From Lachnospiraceae bacterium (lineage in GTDB: Bacteria > Bacillota > Clostridia > Lachnospirales > Lachnospiraceae), in assembly GCA_017453865.1 (NCBI GenBank), contig JAFTEC010000107.1, positions 1-45,226 of the forward strand: a stretch of 45,226 nt of DNA, written 5' to 3'. The position numbers were made by a program, and so were the translations under genes. The notes under the pieces are model-generated. The model saw nothing but the letters and a program-made list of their open reading frames with translations, was not told the DNA's origin and searched no databases. Positions 26,821 to 36,101 of the stretch are shown one piece after another (the stretch's first letter is position 1; each line of letters begins with the position of its first letter).

Positions 26821-27024
26821 TTACTCCGACTCTATCTCTCCGTATACACCGTCCATATATTCACGTACCATGGTCATAAGATCAGCCTCATCCTTTCTGT
26901 TGACCGCCTTTGCATGCTTTAAATATGCTCTAACGATCTTCTGAAGATAGGCCTGTCCGATGACATCGGATCCTGTCAGAACAGAGAAAAGCTCCCTGTT
27001 TGTCATTTCAGTAAGCTTTTTCAT
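26821..27024 (-). CDS. Small hypothetical protein between livF and leuC
   Basis: A 67-residue mostly helical, charged protein with no recognised family, no signal peptide and no membrane segment. Its ATG overlaps the livF stop (ATGA), a strong sign that it is translated with the transporter genes. Mixed Lys/Glu helices (AYLQKIVRAYLKHAKAVNRKD) suggest a small soluble partner. A role with the transporter or the leucine enzymes is only suggested by position. Confidence 0.65.
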   Translation of the reverse strand: MKKLTEMTNRELFSVLTGSDVIGQAYLQKIVRAYLKHAKAVNRKDEADLMTMVREYMDGVYGEIESE

Positions 27025-27743
27025 ACATCTCCTCCGCTTCCGAGATATGCGGACTTCACCTTCTCATCCTCCAGAAGCTCCTTACCTGTTCCGGAAAGGG
27101 TGATTTTTCCGTTCTCTATGACATAGGCCCTGTCCGCAACATGCAGTGCCATATTTGCGTTCTGCTCTATAAGGAGGACCGTGGCACCCGATGAATGTAT
27201 CTCATTTATGATATCAAATATTCCCTGAACGACTATCGGAGCAAGTCCGAGTGAGGGCTCATCCATCATAAGAAGCTTTGGCTTTCCCATAAGAGCCCTG
27301 CCAACCGCCAGCATCTGCTGTTCTCCTCCGGATAATGTTCCTCCCGCCTGCCAGGATCTCTCCTTAAGCCTTGGGAAATAATTAAATACCATTTCAAGAT
27401 CGTCCGACAGGTCGTCATTTCTTAAATAAGCTCCGACCCTCAGATTCTCAAGCACCGTAAGATTCGGGAAGATCCGCCGTCCCTCGGGCACCATCATAAG
27501 CCCCTTTGACACGATCTCCGTGGAATCCTTCCCCGTGATATCCTCACCCATAAAGGTCACATGGCCTCCCTTTGCTTTTACAAGTCCGGATATGGTACGG
27601 AGTGTTGAGCTTTTTCCTGCGCCGTTGGCACCTATAAGGGTAACTATCTCACCCTTGTTTACCTCGAAGCTTATGCCCCGTACCGCCTGGATGCCGCCGT
27701 AGCTAACCTCGAGATCTTCTATTTTAAGAACGCATTCCTGCAT
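27021..27743 (-). CDS. livF: Branched-chain amino acid ABC transporter ATPase
   Basis: A 240-residue ATP-binding subunit that drives LivHM in high-affinity import of Leu, Ile and Val. Walker A GANGAGKSST (about 33-42), signature LSGGEQQMLAVGRAL, Walker B KLLMMDEPSLG and the H-loop region are all intact; the length and sequence fit LivF rather than the longer LivG. The frame opens at a GTG at 27761, but the ATG at 27743 follows GAGGAAGG and gives the usual start. It begins 4 bases after livG. Confidence 0.95.
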   Translation of the reverse strand: MQECVLKIEDLEVSYGGIQAVRGISFEVNKGEIVTLIGANGAGKSSTLRTISGLVKAKGGHVTFMGEDITGKDSTEIVSKGLMMVPEGRRIFPNLTVLENLRVGAYLRNDDLSDDLEMVFNYFPRLKERSWQAGGTLSGGEQQMLAVGRALMGKPKLLMMDEPSLGLAPIVVQGIFDIINEIHSSGATVLLIEQNANMALHVADRAYVIENGKITLSGTGKELLEDEKVKSAYLGSGGDV

Positions 27744-27747
27744 ATTA

Positions 27748-28608
27748 TTAACCTTCCTCACCTACTCCGAGATATGCCTCGATGACCCTCTGGTTCGACT
27801 GGACCTCATCCGGCTTTCCCCTCGCTATCTCGCTCCCGAAATCAATCACATAGATATAATCCGAGATATTCATGACAAGATCCATATGATGCTCGATCAA
27901 AAAGACCGTGAGATCGTATTTCTCCCTTATCTCCTGCACAAAATCCGCAAGCTCCAGGGTTTCCTGGGGGTTCATACCCGCAGCAGGCTCATCTAAAAGT
28001 AAAAGCTTCGGATCCGTCGCAAGAGCCCTTGCTATCTCAAGCCGCCGCTGCAGTCCGTAAGGAAGGCTTGTGGCGTTCTCATCCTTGTAGGCATCAAGAC
28101 CCTGCTCCTTTAAGAGCTCCATGGTCTCCTCCCTCATACGCTTTTCCTCTGCACGGTTCCCCCTGAATATTGCGGAAAACACATTCTGTTTAGCCCTCAT
28201 GTGCTTTGCGGTAAGGACATTTTCAAAAACGGTCAGGCTGTCCCATAGCCTGATATTCTGGAAGGTTCTCGCTATACCCTTCTTCGTTATCTCATCCGGC
28301 GTGGGATTAAGGATACTCTTATCCTTATATTCATCTATGTTTTCACCCTTATAGTTCTTCCTGTCCTTGCCGGAGGGGAAGCTTCTGACCATTGGGGAGC
28401 CCATAAATTCTATAAGCCCGTTGGTTGGCTTATACACGCCTGTGATACAGTTAAAGGCCGTGGTCTTCCCTGCGCCGTTTGGTCCGATAAGTGCAATGAT
28501 CTCGTGCTCCGGAACATCGATCGAGAGGTTATTTACGCTTACGACCCCGCCGAACTGCATCGTTACATTTTCAATATGTAAAGCGTTCTTTTTCGCTTTG
28601 TTCTCCAT
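27748..28608 (-). CDS. livG: Branched-chain amino acid ABC transporter ATPase
   Basis: A 286-residue ATP-binding subunit, pairing with LivF. Walker A GPNGAGKTTAFN (about 33-44), signature LPYGLQRRLEIARAL, Walker B LLLLDEPAAGMNP. An insert after Walker A (about residues 60-95, charged, with KDRKNYKGENIDEYKD) makes it longer than the usual ~255 residues. The ATG at 28608 has AAGGA 7 bases upstream; a TTG two codons earlier is less likely. Confidence 0.95.
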   Translation of the reverse strand: MENKAKKNALHIENVTMQFGGVVSVNNLSIDVPEHEIIALIGPNGAGKTTAFNCITGVYKPTNGLIEFMGSPMVRSFPSGKDRKNYKGENIDEYKDKSILNPTPDEITKKGIARTFQNIRLWDSLTVFENVLTAKHMRAKQNVFSAIFRGNRAEEKRMREETMELLKEQGLDAYKDENATSLPYGLQRRLEIARALATDPKLLLLDEPAAGMNPQETLELADFVQEIREKYDLTVFLIEHHMDLVMNISDYIYVIDFGSEIARGKPDEVQSNQRVIEAYLGVGEEG

Positions 28609-28626
28609 AATCAATTCCTTTTAAGC

Positions 28627-29829
28627 TTAATTTTGCTTTTCAGATCCCGCTCTTTTCTTTTTCCCCATAAAGATGGCGTTTATATCTATCTCCCTGTTGC
28701 CCATGATGCCCTGTGAGAAGAAAAGCACGATTATCATGATCACAACCGAAAAGACCACCATTCTGAAGCCGTTCCTGAGTAAGGGAAGCTTGAAGCCTCC
28801 GATATACTGTTCGCTGTCCAGGAATCGGAGCCACCACTCCGAGCAGGCTACATAGAGGAAGGTCGCAAGTACGGAACCGGAGACCGATCCGATTCCTCCT
28901 ATGACGACTATAAGCAGGATCTCGTATGTCATTGTGGATGTAAAGGCCTTTGCCTGTGCATTTGCAACGTACATGGCAAACATGGCACCGCCGACTCCCG
29001 CGAAGAAGCTTGAGATCACAAAGGAAAGCATCTTGTGTGTGAAAAGCCTTATCCCCATTGCCTCCGCAGCGATCTCATCATCCCTTATGGACTTAAAGGC
29101 GCGTCCGTAGGAGGAATTTATCAGAAGCACGATAAGGGCGATACAGACCGTGGTGATAAGAAAGGGCACAAAGGTCGAAAGCCTTAAGACCACCTGGCCG
29201 CCGGCTCCCGTGATATTAAAGCTCGTGAAGGTCGGAAAGCCCTTTATCATATTGGCTCCGTTTGTCACGGGTCCAAGAGTCTGCCACTGGAATATCGCAC
29301 GGAGTATCTCCGCGAAGCCGAGGGTCGCGATAGCGAGATAATCACTCTTTAAGCGCAGCACCGGAAAGCCTATTAGAAATGCAAAAAATCCTGCAACCAC
29401 TCCCGCGAGAATTATGGCTATCAGGCAGGAAAGTATGAGTCCTATGGCATATCCCGCTCCCGCCGAGCCGAAGATCCCCTGGAAAAAGTCCACAAGGGAA
29501 AACTGAAAGGCACAGCCCCCGAAAAGATAGTAGACCTGATCCTTCATGGCGGAGGGCACCGTAAGGATCGCATAGGTATAGGCTCCGAGAAGCATAAAGC
29601 CCGCCTGTCCAAGTGAGAAAAGTCCCGTGAAGCCGTTAAGGAGATTCATTGAAACAGCCACGAGAGAATATACCGCAGCCTTCTTAAGAACCGTGAATAA
29701 GGGGCTCATGGGATCAAATATCATCGGAAGTCCCGGCAGCAGGCTCCTTATATTCTCGAGAAGTATGATAAATAAAAACAATATGACAATGCCGATAAAC
29801 GCCGGCAGATTATTCTTTTTTCCGTTCAT
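28627..29829 (-). CDS. livM: Branched-chain amino acid ABC transporter permease
   Basis: A 400-residue polytopic permease. About ten hydrophobic segments are visible. The family pattern LNGFTGLFSLGQAGFMLLGAY near residue 65-85 and the loop SSYGRAFKSIRDDEIAAEAMG (residues ~240-260), which contacts the ATPases, identify LivM. It forms the channel with LivH. An extra hydrophilic piece near 100-120 precedes TM4. Last 15 residues are basic and cytoplasmic. Confidence 0.95.
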   Translation of the reverse strand: MNGKKNNLPAFIGIVILFLFIILLENIRSLLPGLPMIFDPMSPLFTVLKKAAVYSLVAVSMNLLNGFTGLFSLGQAGFMLLGAYTYAILTVPSAMKDQVYYLFGGCAFQFSLVDFFQGIFGSAGAGYAIGLILSCLIAIILAGVVAGFFAFLIGFPVLRLKSDYLAIATLGFAEILRAIFQWQTLGPVTNGANMIKGFPTFTSFNITGAGGQVVLRLSTFVPFLITTVCIALIVLLINSSYGRAFKSIRDDEIAAEAMGIRLFTHKMLSFVISSFFAGVGGAMFAMYVANAQAKAFTSTMTYEILLIVVIGGIGSVSGSVLATFLYVACSEWWLRFLDSEQYIGGFKLPLLRNGFRMVVFSVVIMIIVLFFSQGIMGNREIDINAIFMGKKKRAGSEKQN

Positions 29830-29850
29830 AATACTAATACGCTCCTGTGA

Positions 29851-30738
29851 TCAGACCTTATCCGTCGCCGCTTCCCCGAAAAGCCCCTGGGGCTTGAACA
29901 CCAGGATCAGTATCAGAAGGGCAAAGGTAAAGGCATCGGAAAAGACCGACACGTCCCAGGATGAGGGAAGTCCCTTTATTATGGTCTCACAGATACCTAT
30001 TATAAAGGCTCCGATTACGGCTCCGGGTATTGACCCTATCCCGCCGAATACGGCCGCCACAAAGGCCTTCAGTCCCGGCATTGCTCCTGCCATTGGTGTA
30101 ATGGCCGGATAATTCGTGAAAAACAGTACGGATCCCACGGCTGCGAGCGCCGAGCCTATGATGAAGGTTACGGAGATCACGCTGTTTATCCTTATTCCCA
30201 TAAGGCGGCTGGTCTCAAAATCCTTTGAAACCGCACGCATTGCCATTCCGACCTTTGTACGGTTTATAAGAAGTGAAAGAAGGACCACCAGTGTGAGTAC
30301 GAGGATCGGGGTAAGGATCACGACCCACTTGGTCTGTGTTCCCGCGACATTCACCGTTCCGGAAAGGAAGGGAATGGTGGGATAGGTCATGGGCTGTCCT
30401 CCGGTAACATAGGTCGCCGTATTCTGCAAAAGATAGCTCACGCCGATCGCGGATATCATAACTGACATTCTGGGGGCGTCACGAAGGGGCTTATATGCCA
30501 CACGCTCTATCGTAAATCCCAGAAGTACGGTCAAAATAATGACAAGCGGCAGTGAAAGGGATATTGGCAGCACAGCCGTAAAATAAATCCCCATAAGTCC
30601 CGCCACCATAAACACATCGCCATGTGCAAAGTTAATGAGGCGCAGGATTCCGTATACAAGTGTATAGCCGATGGCTATAAGGGCGTACTGCCCTCCGACA
30701 GAAATGCCGGAAAGCAGTACCGAGATTACATATTCCAT
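29851..30738 (-). CDS. livH: Branched-chain amino acid ABC transporter permease
   Basis: A 295-residue permease with about eight membrane segments. GGQYALIAIGYTLVYGILRLINFAHGDVFM (given here as the family start, residues ~16-45) and the coupling-loop region GMAMRAVSKDFETSRLMGI are typical of LivH. Lies 18 bases after the binding-protein gene and 21 before livM, in the standard liv order. Confidence 0.95.
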   Translation of the reverse strand: MEYVISVLLSGISVGGQYALIAIGYTLVYGILRLINFAHGDVFMVAGLMGIYFTAVLPISLSLPLVIILTVLLGFTIERVAYKPLRDAPRMSVMISAIGVSYLLQNTATYVTGGQPMTYPTIPFLSGTVNVAGTQTKWVVILTPILVLTLVVLLSLLINRTKVGMAMRAVSKDFETSRLMGIRINSVISVTFIIGSALAAVGSVLFFTNYPAITPMAGAMPGLKAFVAAVFGGIGSIPGAVIGAFIIGICETIIKGLPSSWDVSVFSDAFTFALLILILVFKPQGLFGEAATDKV

Positions 30739-30756
30739 ATTATAGATTCCCTGTGA

Positions 30757-31959
30757 TTATTTACCTGAGCCTGTCTGTACCTTTTCAAATGCCCAGGTTC
30801 CGGTTGCAGTGTCAGCGGTCTTGATGTAAGCCGTGTCACGCACAGCATCACCGACCTCGTCAAAGGCGATCGAGCCGGAAACACCGTCCCACTTAACGGA
30901 GGGGATGGCTCCCTTTATTTGAGCCTTGTCTCCGCTTCCCGCAGCCTTGATCGCCTCGAGTGCAACATAATATGCGTCATAGCCCATGGCTGTAACCGCT
31001 GAGATCGTGTCGTTTCCGCCGTTTGCCGTAAGGGCATCGGAGTTGTTGTTGATGTAGTCCTTGATACCCTTATCAAAGGTTTCGGAGCCTCCTTCCTGAT
31101 AGAAGGTTGATACAAAGAGCTGGAGATTGGTGTCCTTTGTGGCTTCCAGCACCATGTTGTCGTCAAGCGTGTCGGAGCCAAGGAAAGGAATACCTATATC
31201 AAGGGATGCTGCCTGCTCCATTATCTGCTTCGCATAAGCGATGGATACGGGCGTGAATATTACGTCTGCGCCTTCACTCTTTGCCTTATTGAGGTATGAG
31301 GTAAAGTCCGAGTTGTTTGTGGGGAAGGAGTCGGAGATAACCTCTCCGCCCGCAGCCTCAAATACCTGTGTAAAGAAGGCGACAAGACCCTGGTCATATT
31401 CATTTCCGTTCTCTCCGAGGCAGTATGCCTTCTTTGCGGAGAACTTCTCAATGGCGAAGTTTGCAAGAACGTCAGCCTGGAAGTTATCAAGGAAGCAGAT
31501 CCTGAAATAGTAGTCATTTCCCGCTGTAACATTGGGGTTTGTACAGGTAACACCTATAGCTGCAAGGCCGGCCTCTTCAAACTTGGGACCGCCTGCCATT
31601 GAAACACCTGAACCGTAGGAACCGAGAACAAGGGAAACATCCTTTCCGACAAGCTCGGATGCAGCTGAAGGTGCCTTGTCGGCAGAGGAACCGTTGTCGG
31701 CATAAACCAGCTCCACCTTATATGTCTTTCCGCCCGCTTCAACGGTGGGCGTCTCGGAGTTCGCATACTGCATTCCGAGTATCTCCTTCTTTCCTCCGGA
31801 TGCGGAATCACCGGTTGAGGGCTCGAACACACCTATGCGGATCACATCTCCTCCCGCTGCGCTTCCTCCGTCTGCCGCAGGAGCACTTCCCGCAGAAGAG
31901 CAGGCTGCAAGACTTAATGTCATAATGCCCGTCAGCATAACAGCAATAAATTTTTTCAT
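30757..31959 (-). CDS. livJ: Branched-chain amino acid-binding lipoprotein
   Basis: A 400-residue substrate-binding protein of the Peripla_BP_6 (Leu/Ile/Val-binding) family. A signal peptide ending SLAAC (Cys20) predicts a lipoprotein, as in Gram-positive cells. IRIGVFEPSTGDSASGGKKEILGMQ opens the first lobe. The frame continues upstream to 32028, but the ATG at 31959 lies behind AAGGAGGAATTGGTT and begins the signal peptide. First gene of the liv-leu unit, with promoter at 32051-32079 and a leader hairpin at 31981-32014. Confidence 0.95.
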   Translation of the reverse strand: MKKFIAVMLTGIMTLSLAACSSAGSAPAADGGSAAGGDVIRIGVFEPSTGDSASGGKKEILGMQYANSETPTVEAGGKTYKVELVYADNGSSADKAPSAASELVGKDVSLVLGSYGSGVSMAGGPKFEEAGLAAIGVTCTNPNVTAGNDYYFRICFLDNFQADVLANFAIEKFSAKKAYCLGENGNEYDQGLVAFFTQVFEAAGGEVISDSFPTNNSDFTSYLNKAKSEGADVIFTPVSIAYAKQIMEQAASLDIGIPFLGSDTLDDNMVLEATKDTNLQLFVSTFYQEGGSETFDKGIKDYINNNSDALTANGGNDTISAVTAMGYDAYYVALEAIKAAGSGDKAQIKGAIPSVKWDGVSGSIAFDEVGDAVRDTAYIKTADTATGTWAFEKVQTGSGK

Positions 31960-31980
31960 AACCAATTCCTCCTTACAGAT

Positions 31981-32014
31981 AAAAGGCGCCAGTGCACTCT
32001 GCACCGACGCCCTT
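31981..32014 (-). promoter_or_regulatory. Leader hairpin, candidate attenuator of the liv-leu operon
   Basis: In the 5' leader, AAGGGCGTCGGTGCA pairs imperfectly with TGCACTGGCGCCTT, and TTTT follows at once before the ribosome binding site. It therefore resembles a weak intrinsic terminator placed between promoter and livJ start. No T-box consensus and no run of Leu/Ile/Val codons was found in the leader. Confidence 0.4.
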
Positions 32015-32050
32015 GTCTTACATGCCATACATTATGCACGAAACTTCTTC

Positions 32051-32079
32051 ATTTTAAGGTAAGCGCCTCTGTATGTCAA
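32051..32079 (-). promoter_or_regulatory. Sigma-A promoter of the liv-leu operon
   Basis: On the minus strand: consensus TTGACA (32079-32074), exactly 17 bp, TAAAAT (32056-32051). One of the best promoter matches in the window; it gives a leader of about 85 bases. Confidence 0.75.
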
Positions 32080-32113
32080 TAAAAACTTTACTACTCTACC
32101 ACACTAAAACGAC

Positions 32114-32151
32114 TGTCATCCCGAGCGAAAGGAAGAAGCTTTGAATCTTTA
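32114..32151. repeat. Degenerate TGTCATTCTGAG-type repeat remnant
   Basis: TGTCATCCCGAGCGAA followed by GGAAGAAG and AATCTT resembles one arm of the repeat unit at 14793-14820. It runs up to the stop codon of the SIMPL gene. The match is partial. Confidence 0.35.
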
Positions 32152-32937
32152 CTTCACCGCATAATCCAGTCTCACAGTGATCGTAGCGGTCTTATACCGT
32201 GAGCTGGTATCAAAGGCCCCGTCATAAGTATAGGATGCGGTTCCGGAATTTCTTGGTGTGATCTGGATCACCCCGAGCTCCGAATTCTTAAGTCTCCCGA
32301 TCCTCGCTCCGGTGCCTGCTGCCATAATGTCTATCCTTTCCCTGGCGTTTTCGGTCGCACGCCCGATAAGCTCCATCTTTACGTCGTCGAGATCGGTCTT
32401 ATAGTATTCCGGTGACCCGGACTCAAATTCCACCCCGGACTCCAGAAGGGTCGAGATATTTCTCGATATCTCCTCCACCGCATCGATCTTTTCGGAGGTG
32501 ACGGTAATGGACTGGGTGAGCTTATAGCCCGTGTAATAGGAGCCTATGAAATTACCTTCCTCATTGTACCTGTCCTCAGTGGTCCTGATAACATCCACCG
32601 AGCTGAAAACTATCTCACTTTCGGAGAGCCCCTGCTTACGGAGATAATCCTTTACGATGTCGGCATCGTTCTTTATCTTTTCATAGGCTATCCTTGAGGT
32701 GGTGGCTTCCTGGGAGAAATTACCCCTCCATACAATGAGGTCAGACTCGAAGTCCACACTGGCGGAGCCGGTGGCCTTTATGTCATTGTCCCCGCTTGTC
32801 TTATAATAAACAAAGCCGTAGGCCAGTATGCCGCTGCTGATAATGACCGCAAGAGCGATGAATATCGCCGCCAGCGGCGATGAGCCGCTTCTCCTGCTCT
32901 CGGAAGCACTTATAGTTTCCTTATTATTCTCTTCCAT
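32149..32937 (-). CDS. SIMPL domain (DUF541) protein
   Basis: A 262-residue protein: short cytoplasmic start, one membrane helix (about 22-48) acting as uncleaved signal anchor, then an extracellular SIMPL/DUF541 domain starting IKATGSASVDFESD and including YTGYKLTQSITVTSEKID and the C-terminal ATITVRLDY. Family members are exported or membrane-attached with poorly known roles, some linked to oxidative stress or signalling. Ribosome binding site GGGAGGG 7 bases upstream. It lies 27 bases after the DUF362 gene in the same direction. Confidence 0.85.
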   Translation of the reverse strand: MEENNKETISASESRRSGSSPLAAIFIALAVIISSGILAYGFVYYKTSGDNDIKATGSASVDFESDLIVWRGNFSQEATTSRIAYEKIKNDADIVKDYLRKQGLSESEIVFSSVDVIRTTEDRYNEEGNFIGSYYTGYKLTQSITVTSEKIDAVEEISRNISTLLESGVEFESGSPEYYKTDLDDVKMELIGRATENARERIDIMAAGTGARIGRLKNSELGVIQITPRNSGTASYTYDGAFDTSSRYKTATITVRLDYAVK

Positions 32938-32964
32938 AAAACATCCCTCCCTTAAAATAGCCTC

Positions 32965-34086
32965 TTACATTGTTATGAGTTCATATTCCCTGCTGCCGAG
33001 ACCTATCTTCTCTCCATGCTCCAGTGTCTCCCTCCAGCGGATATTGGGATTGCTGTCAAGGAAATGATCATGGTGATGGTGCCAGTCAGGACGTGCCAGA
33101 TTATCTCCAAGCTGGCTGTTCCTGACGGGAGTCGCCTTCTGGCAGAGATCCGCCGCCGCCTGGTCTATGGCTACCGGATCAAAGCTTGCAAGCATTCCGA
33201 TATTCGGTAGGATCGGGGCATCATTTTCCCCATGACAGTCACAGTTCGGTGACACATCCATGATAAGGCTTATGTGGAAGGAAGGCTTATTATTAAGGAT
33301 CGCCGCAGTATACTCCGCCATCATCGAGCATAGTGACTCGAGAGCAGTGTCCTCCACGGCCCTTATGGCGTCAAAAGCACAGGCTCCTATACAGCGTCCG
33401 CAGCCCTTGCAGAGCTCCTGGTCGATAAACGCCTTTCCGCTCTCATAGCTTATGGCATCGGATCCGCACTCAGACGCGCACTTTTTACAGTTCCTGCAGA
33501 GGTCCGGATTTACCTTCGGCTTTCCGTCACAGTGCTGCTGCATCTTTCCGGCACGGCTGCCGCCGCCCATTCCGATATTCTTTATGGCGCCTCCGAAGCC
33601 GGTCATCTCATGCCCCTTGAAGTGGCTTAAAGAAATTATGATATCCGCGTCATACAGCGCCCTTCCTATGTATGCTTCCTTACAATATTCACCGTTTGGA
33701 ACCGGAACCGTGGCCTCATCCGTGCCCTTAAGTCCGTCGGCGATTATGGTGTAGCAGCCGGTAGTCATGCTGTTAAAGCCGTTGACCTCGGCATTATACA
33801 GATGATCCACGGCATTCTTCCTGCTTCCGGGATAGAGGGTATTGCAGTCTGTTATAAAGGGCTTGCCCCCGAGCTCCTTTATGAGATCCGCCACTGCCTT
33901 CACATAGTTGGGTCTTAAATAAGAGAGATTGCCAAGCTCTCCGAAATGCATCTTGATCGCGGCAAAACGCCCGTCAAAATCTATATCCCCCATACCGGCC
34001 CTTCTGCAGAGCTTCTGCAGCTTAACCGTAAGGCTCGTTCCGATATTTGTCCTGAAATCCGTAAAATACACCTTTGATTTTGCCAT
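32965..34086 (-). CDS. DUF362 protein with two [4Fe-4S] clusters
   Basis: A 373-residue cytosolic protein: an N-terminal DUF362 domain (about 1-185, with SHFKGHEMTGFGGAIKN) and a bacterial-type ferredoxin module, CxxCxxCxxxC at Cys197-Cys207 and again at Cys226-Cys236, then the rest of DUF362 (VSPNCDCHGENDAP, DPVAIDQAA). Widespread in Clostridia and archaea; the reaction is unknown and electron transfer is inferred. Ribosome binding site AGGAGG 6 bases before ATG. A TATAAT at 34124-34119 with a weak TTTAAA 16 bp upstream may be its promoter. Confidence 0.9.
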   Translation of the reverse strand: MAKSKVYFTDFRTNIGTSLTVKLQKLCRRAGMGDIDFDGRFAAIKMHFGELGNLSYLRPNYVKAVADLIKELGGKPFITDCNTLYPGSRKNAVDHLYNAEVNGFNSMTTGCYTIIADGLKGTDEATVPVPNGEYCKEAYIGRALYDADIIISLSHFKGHEMTGFGGAIKNIGMGGGSRAGKMQQHCDGKPKVNPDLCRNCKKCASECGSDAISYESGKAFIDQELCKGCGRCIGACAFDAIRAVEDTALESLCSMMAEYTAAILNNKPSFHISLIMDVSPNCDCHGENDAPILPNIGMLASFDPVAIDQAAADLCQKATPVRNSQLGDNLARPDWHHHHDHFLDSNPNIRWRETLEHGEKIGLGSREYELITM

Positions 34087-34248
34087 ACACTACCTCCTGA
34101 TCTGAACCCTTCTGACTGATTATACTATATCTTTAACATATTTAAAAGATAAACCTCGGGTTACGATTCAATGCACCATCGGTACGACCGGTGCGCTAAA
34201 TTGCAGCAACGCAGCCGGGCGGCATTTACATCACTCTGATTTTTTGTT

Positions 34249-34614
34249 ATGATTGTTGGCATGAATGACGCAGGATTTAATAATATATTTGATATCATCG
34301 AAACTCTGGCCGGTGCATACATCATATACTCGGGGATCAGAATGAGGAGCACCGGTATCCTTCCCTCACAGCTTGTGGGAAAGGACATCGACATCTATTC
34401 CTCGAGGGATCCGAAAAGCTTCATAAAGGCTATGTTCCCCGTATATATGGTTAGCGGAGGCCTTTTCCTTTGTCTTGGGGCCGCGTCCCTTTATATGGAT
34501 AATTATTCCAAAGCCCCGCTCTGGATGAATCTCACCATTACCGGCATACTTCTTCTTACCTGCATAGTCTTTGCGGTACTGACCAGAAAAAACGAAAATA
34601 AATATCTGAGATAG
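34249..34614 (+). CDS. Small hypothetical membrane protein
   Basis: A 121-residue protein with about three hydrophobic segments: around ETLAGAYIIYSG, the middle FPVYMVSGGLFLCLGAASLYM and the last LTITGILLLTCIVFAVL, ending in a basic tail. No family recognised. Neither the ATG at 34249 nor that at 34261 has a clear ribosome binding site, so the start is uncertain. It converges on the citrate synthase gene, with only 12 bases between the stops and a 6-bp GAGATA/TATCTC hairpin spanning them. Confidence 0.6.
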   Translation: MIVGMNDAGFNNIFDIIETLAGAYIIYSGIRMRSTGILPSQLVGKDIDIYSSRDPKSFIKAMFPVYMVSGGLFLCLGAASLYMDNYSKAPLWMNLTITGILLLTCIVFAVLTRKNENKYLR

Positions 34615-34626
34615 CTCCGTATATTC

Positions 34627-35997
34627 TTATCTCTCATCCATCGGAACATACCTGCTTATGGGCGAAACGGGCTTATAGGCAGGTCTTATTATCTTACCGT
34701 TATTACTGAGCTCCTCTATCCTGTGAGCACCCCAGCCTGCAATACGGGCGCAGGCAAAGATCGGTGTGAAGAGCTCCTCCGGAAGCCCGAGCATCTTGTA
34801 AACAAAGCCCGAATAAAAGTCCACATTACAGCAGACGCCCTTGTACATCTGCCTCTCCTCCGCGATAACCTCCGGCCCCATTCTTTCTATCAGTGCATAA
34901 AGATTGAATTCCGAAGAATATCCCTTTTCATCCGCCAGTCTTTCCACAAAGGACCGGAAGATCTTCTCTCTGGGATCGGAGATCGAATAAACAGCATGCC
35001 CCATTCCGTAGATAAGCCCGCTTCTGTCAAAGGCCTCCTTATGAAGGAGCTTCTTAAGATAAGCCCTTACCTCTTCTTCATCGGTAACATCCTGCACATT
35101 CCTCTTCAGATCCTCCATCATACGGACCACCTTGATATTGGCACCGCCGTGACGGGGACCCTTTAAGGAACCAAGGGAGGCTGCTATTACAGAATAGGTG
35201 TCCGTGCCCGTGGAAGAGACCACATGGGTCGTGAAGGTGGAGTTATTTCCTCCACCGTGATCCATATGGAGGACCAGCGCCACATCCAGTATCCTCGCCT
35301 CCAGCTCCGTATACTCCGAATCGGCACGAAGTATCCTTAAGAGATTCTCTGCCGTTGAAAGCCCCTTATCGGGCTGGTGTATTATAAGGCTCTCCCCGTT
35401 CTCATAATGGGCATATGCGTGGAAGCCGTATACGCAGAGCATCGGGAAAAGAGCTATAAGCTGTATCACCTGACGGAGAACATTGGCTATGGAGATATCA
35501 TCAGCCGCATCATCATAGGTATAGAGAGTAAGAACACTTCTTGCGAGGCTGTTCATCATATCTCGGCTCGGAGCCTTCATTATGATATCCCGGACAAAGC
35601 TTGTGGGGAGCGACCTGTAAAAGCCCAGGAGATTGGTGAATTCCGAAAGCTCTCCCTTATTCGGAAGATGTCCGAATAAGAGAAGGTATGTGATCTCCTC
35701 AAAGCCAAAACGCTTCTCCCTTGTAAAGCCCCGTACCAGATCCTCTATATCATAGCCTCTGTAATAAAGATGACCCTCTGTCGGGATATCCTTTCCGTCT
35801 ACGATCTTTTTTGCCTGAATATCGGAAATATGGGTGAGTCCGGCGAGAACTCCCTTTCCGTTCAGGTCACGAAGCCCTCTTTTTACATCATAATGCCTGT
35901 AGAGCTCCGAATCTATAAGAGTAGAACGTGCCGCCTCATCCGCCAGCACCCTTATCTCGGGAGTTATCTCAGAATAATTGATCTCATTACCAGCCAT
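34627..35997 (-). CDS. gltA: Citrate synthase
   Basis: A 456-residue citrate/2-methylcitrate synthase condensing acetyl-CoA and oxaloacetate. Active-site residues are recognisable in LHMDHGGGNNSTF, GMGHAVYSISDPR and CNVDFYSG (His, His, Asp). It is longer than the usual ~380-430 residues because of an N-terminal extension of about 40 residues before GVLAGLTHISDI, a layout common in Clostridia. No aconitase or isocitrate dehydrogenase is nearby; it may supply glutamate synthesis. Promoter at 36102-36130, divergent from the cheY-like gene. Confidence 0.95.
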   Translation of the reverse strand: MAGNEINYSEITPEIRVLADEAARSTLIDSELYRHYDVKRGLRDLNGKGVLAGLTHISDIQAKKIVDGKDIPTEGHLYYRGYDIEDLVRGFTREKRFGFEEITYLLLFGHLPNKGELSEFTNLLGFYRSLPTSFVRDIIMKAPSRDMMNSLARSVLTLYTYDDAADDISIANVLRQVIQLIALFPMLCVYGFHAYAHYENGESLIIHQPDKGLSTAENLLRILRADSEYTELEARILDVALVLHMDHGGGNNSTFTTHVVSSTGTDTYSVIAASLGSLKGPRHGGANIKVVRMMEDLKRNVQDVTDEEEVRAYLKKLLHKEAFDRSGLIYGMGHAVYSISDPREKIFRSFVERLADEKGYSSEFNLYALIERMGPEVIAEERQMYKGVCCNVDFYSGFVYKMLGLPEELFTPIFACARIAGWGAHRIEELSNNGKIIRPAYKPVSPISRYVPMDER

Positions 35998-36101
35998 TGT
36001 CTAATGCCGCTTCCTTTCAATCCATCCTCTGACCGTTCAAAAACCTCCGGCTCCCGAACAGTCACAAATCATTTTTATCCGTCAAAATTCCATTGGCGTA
36101 T

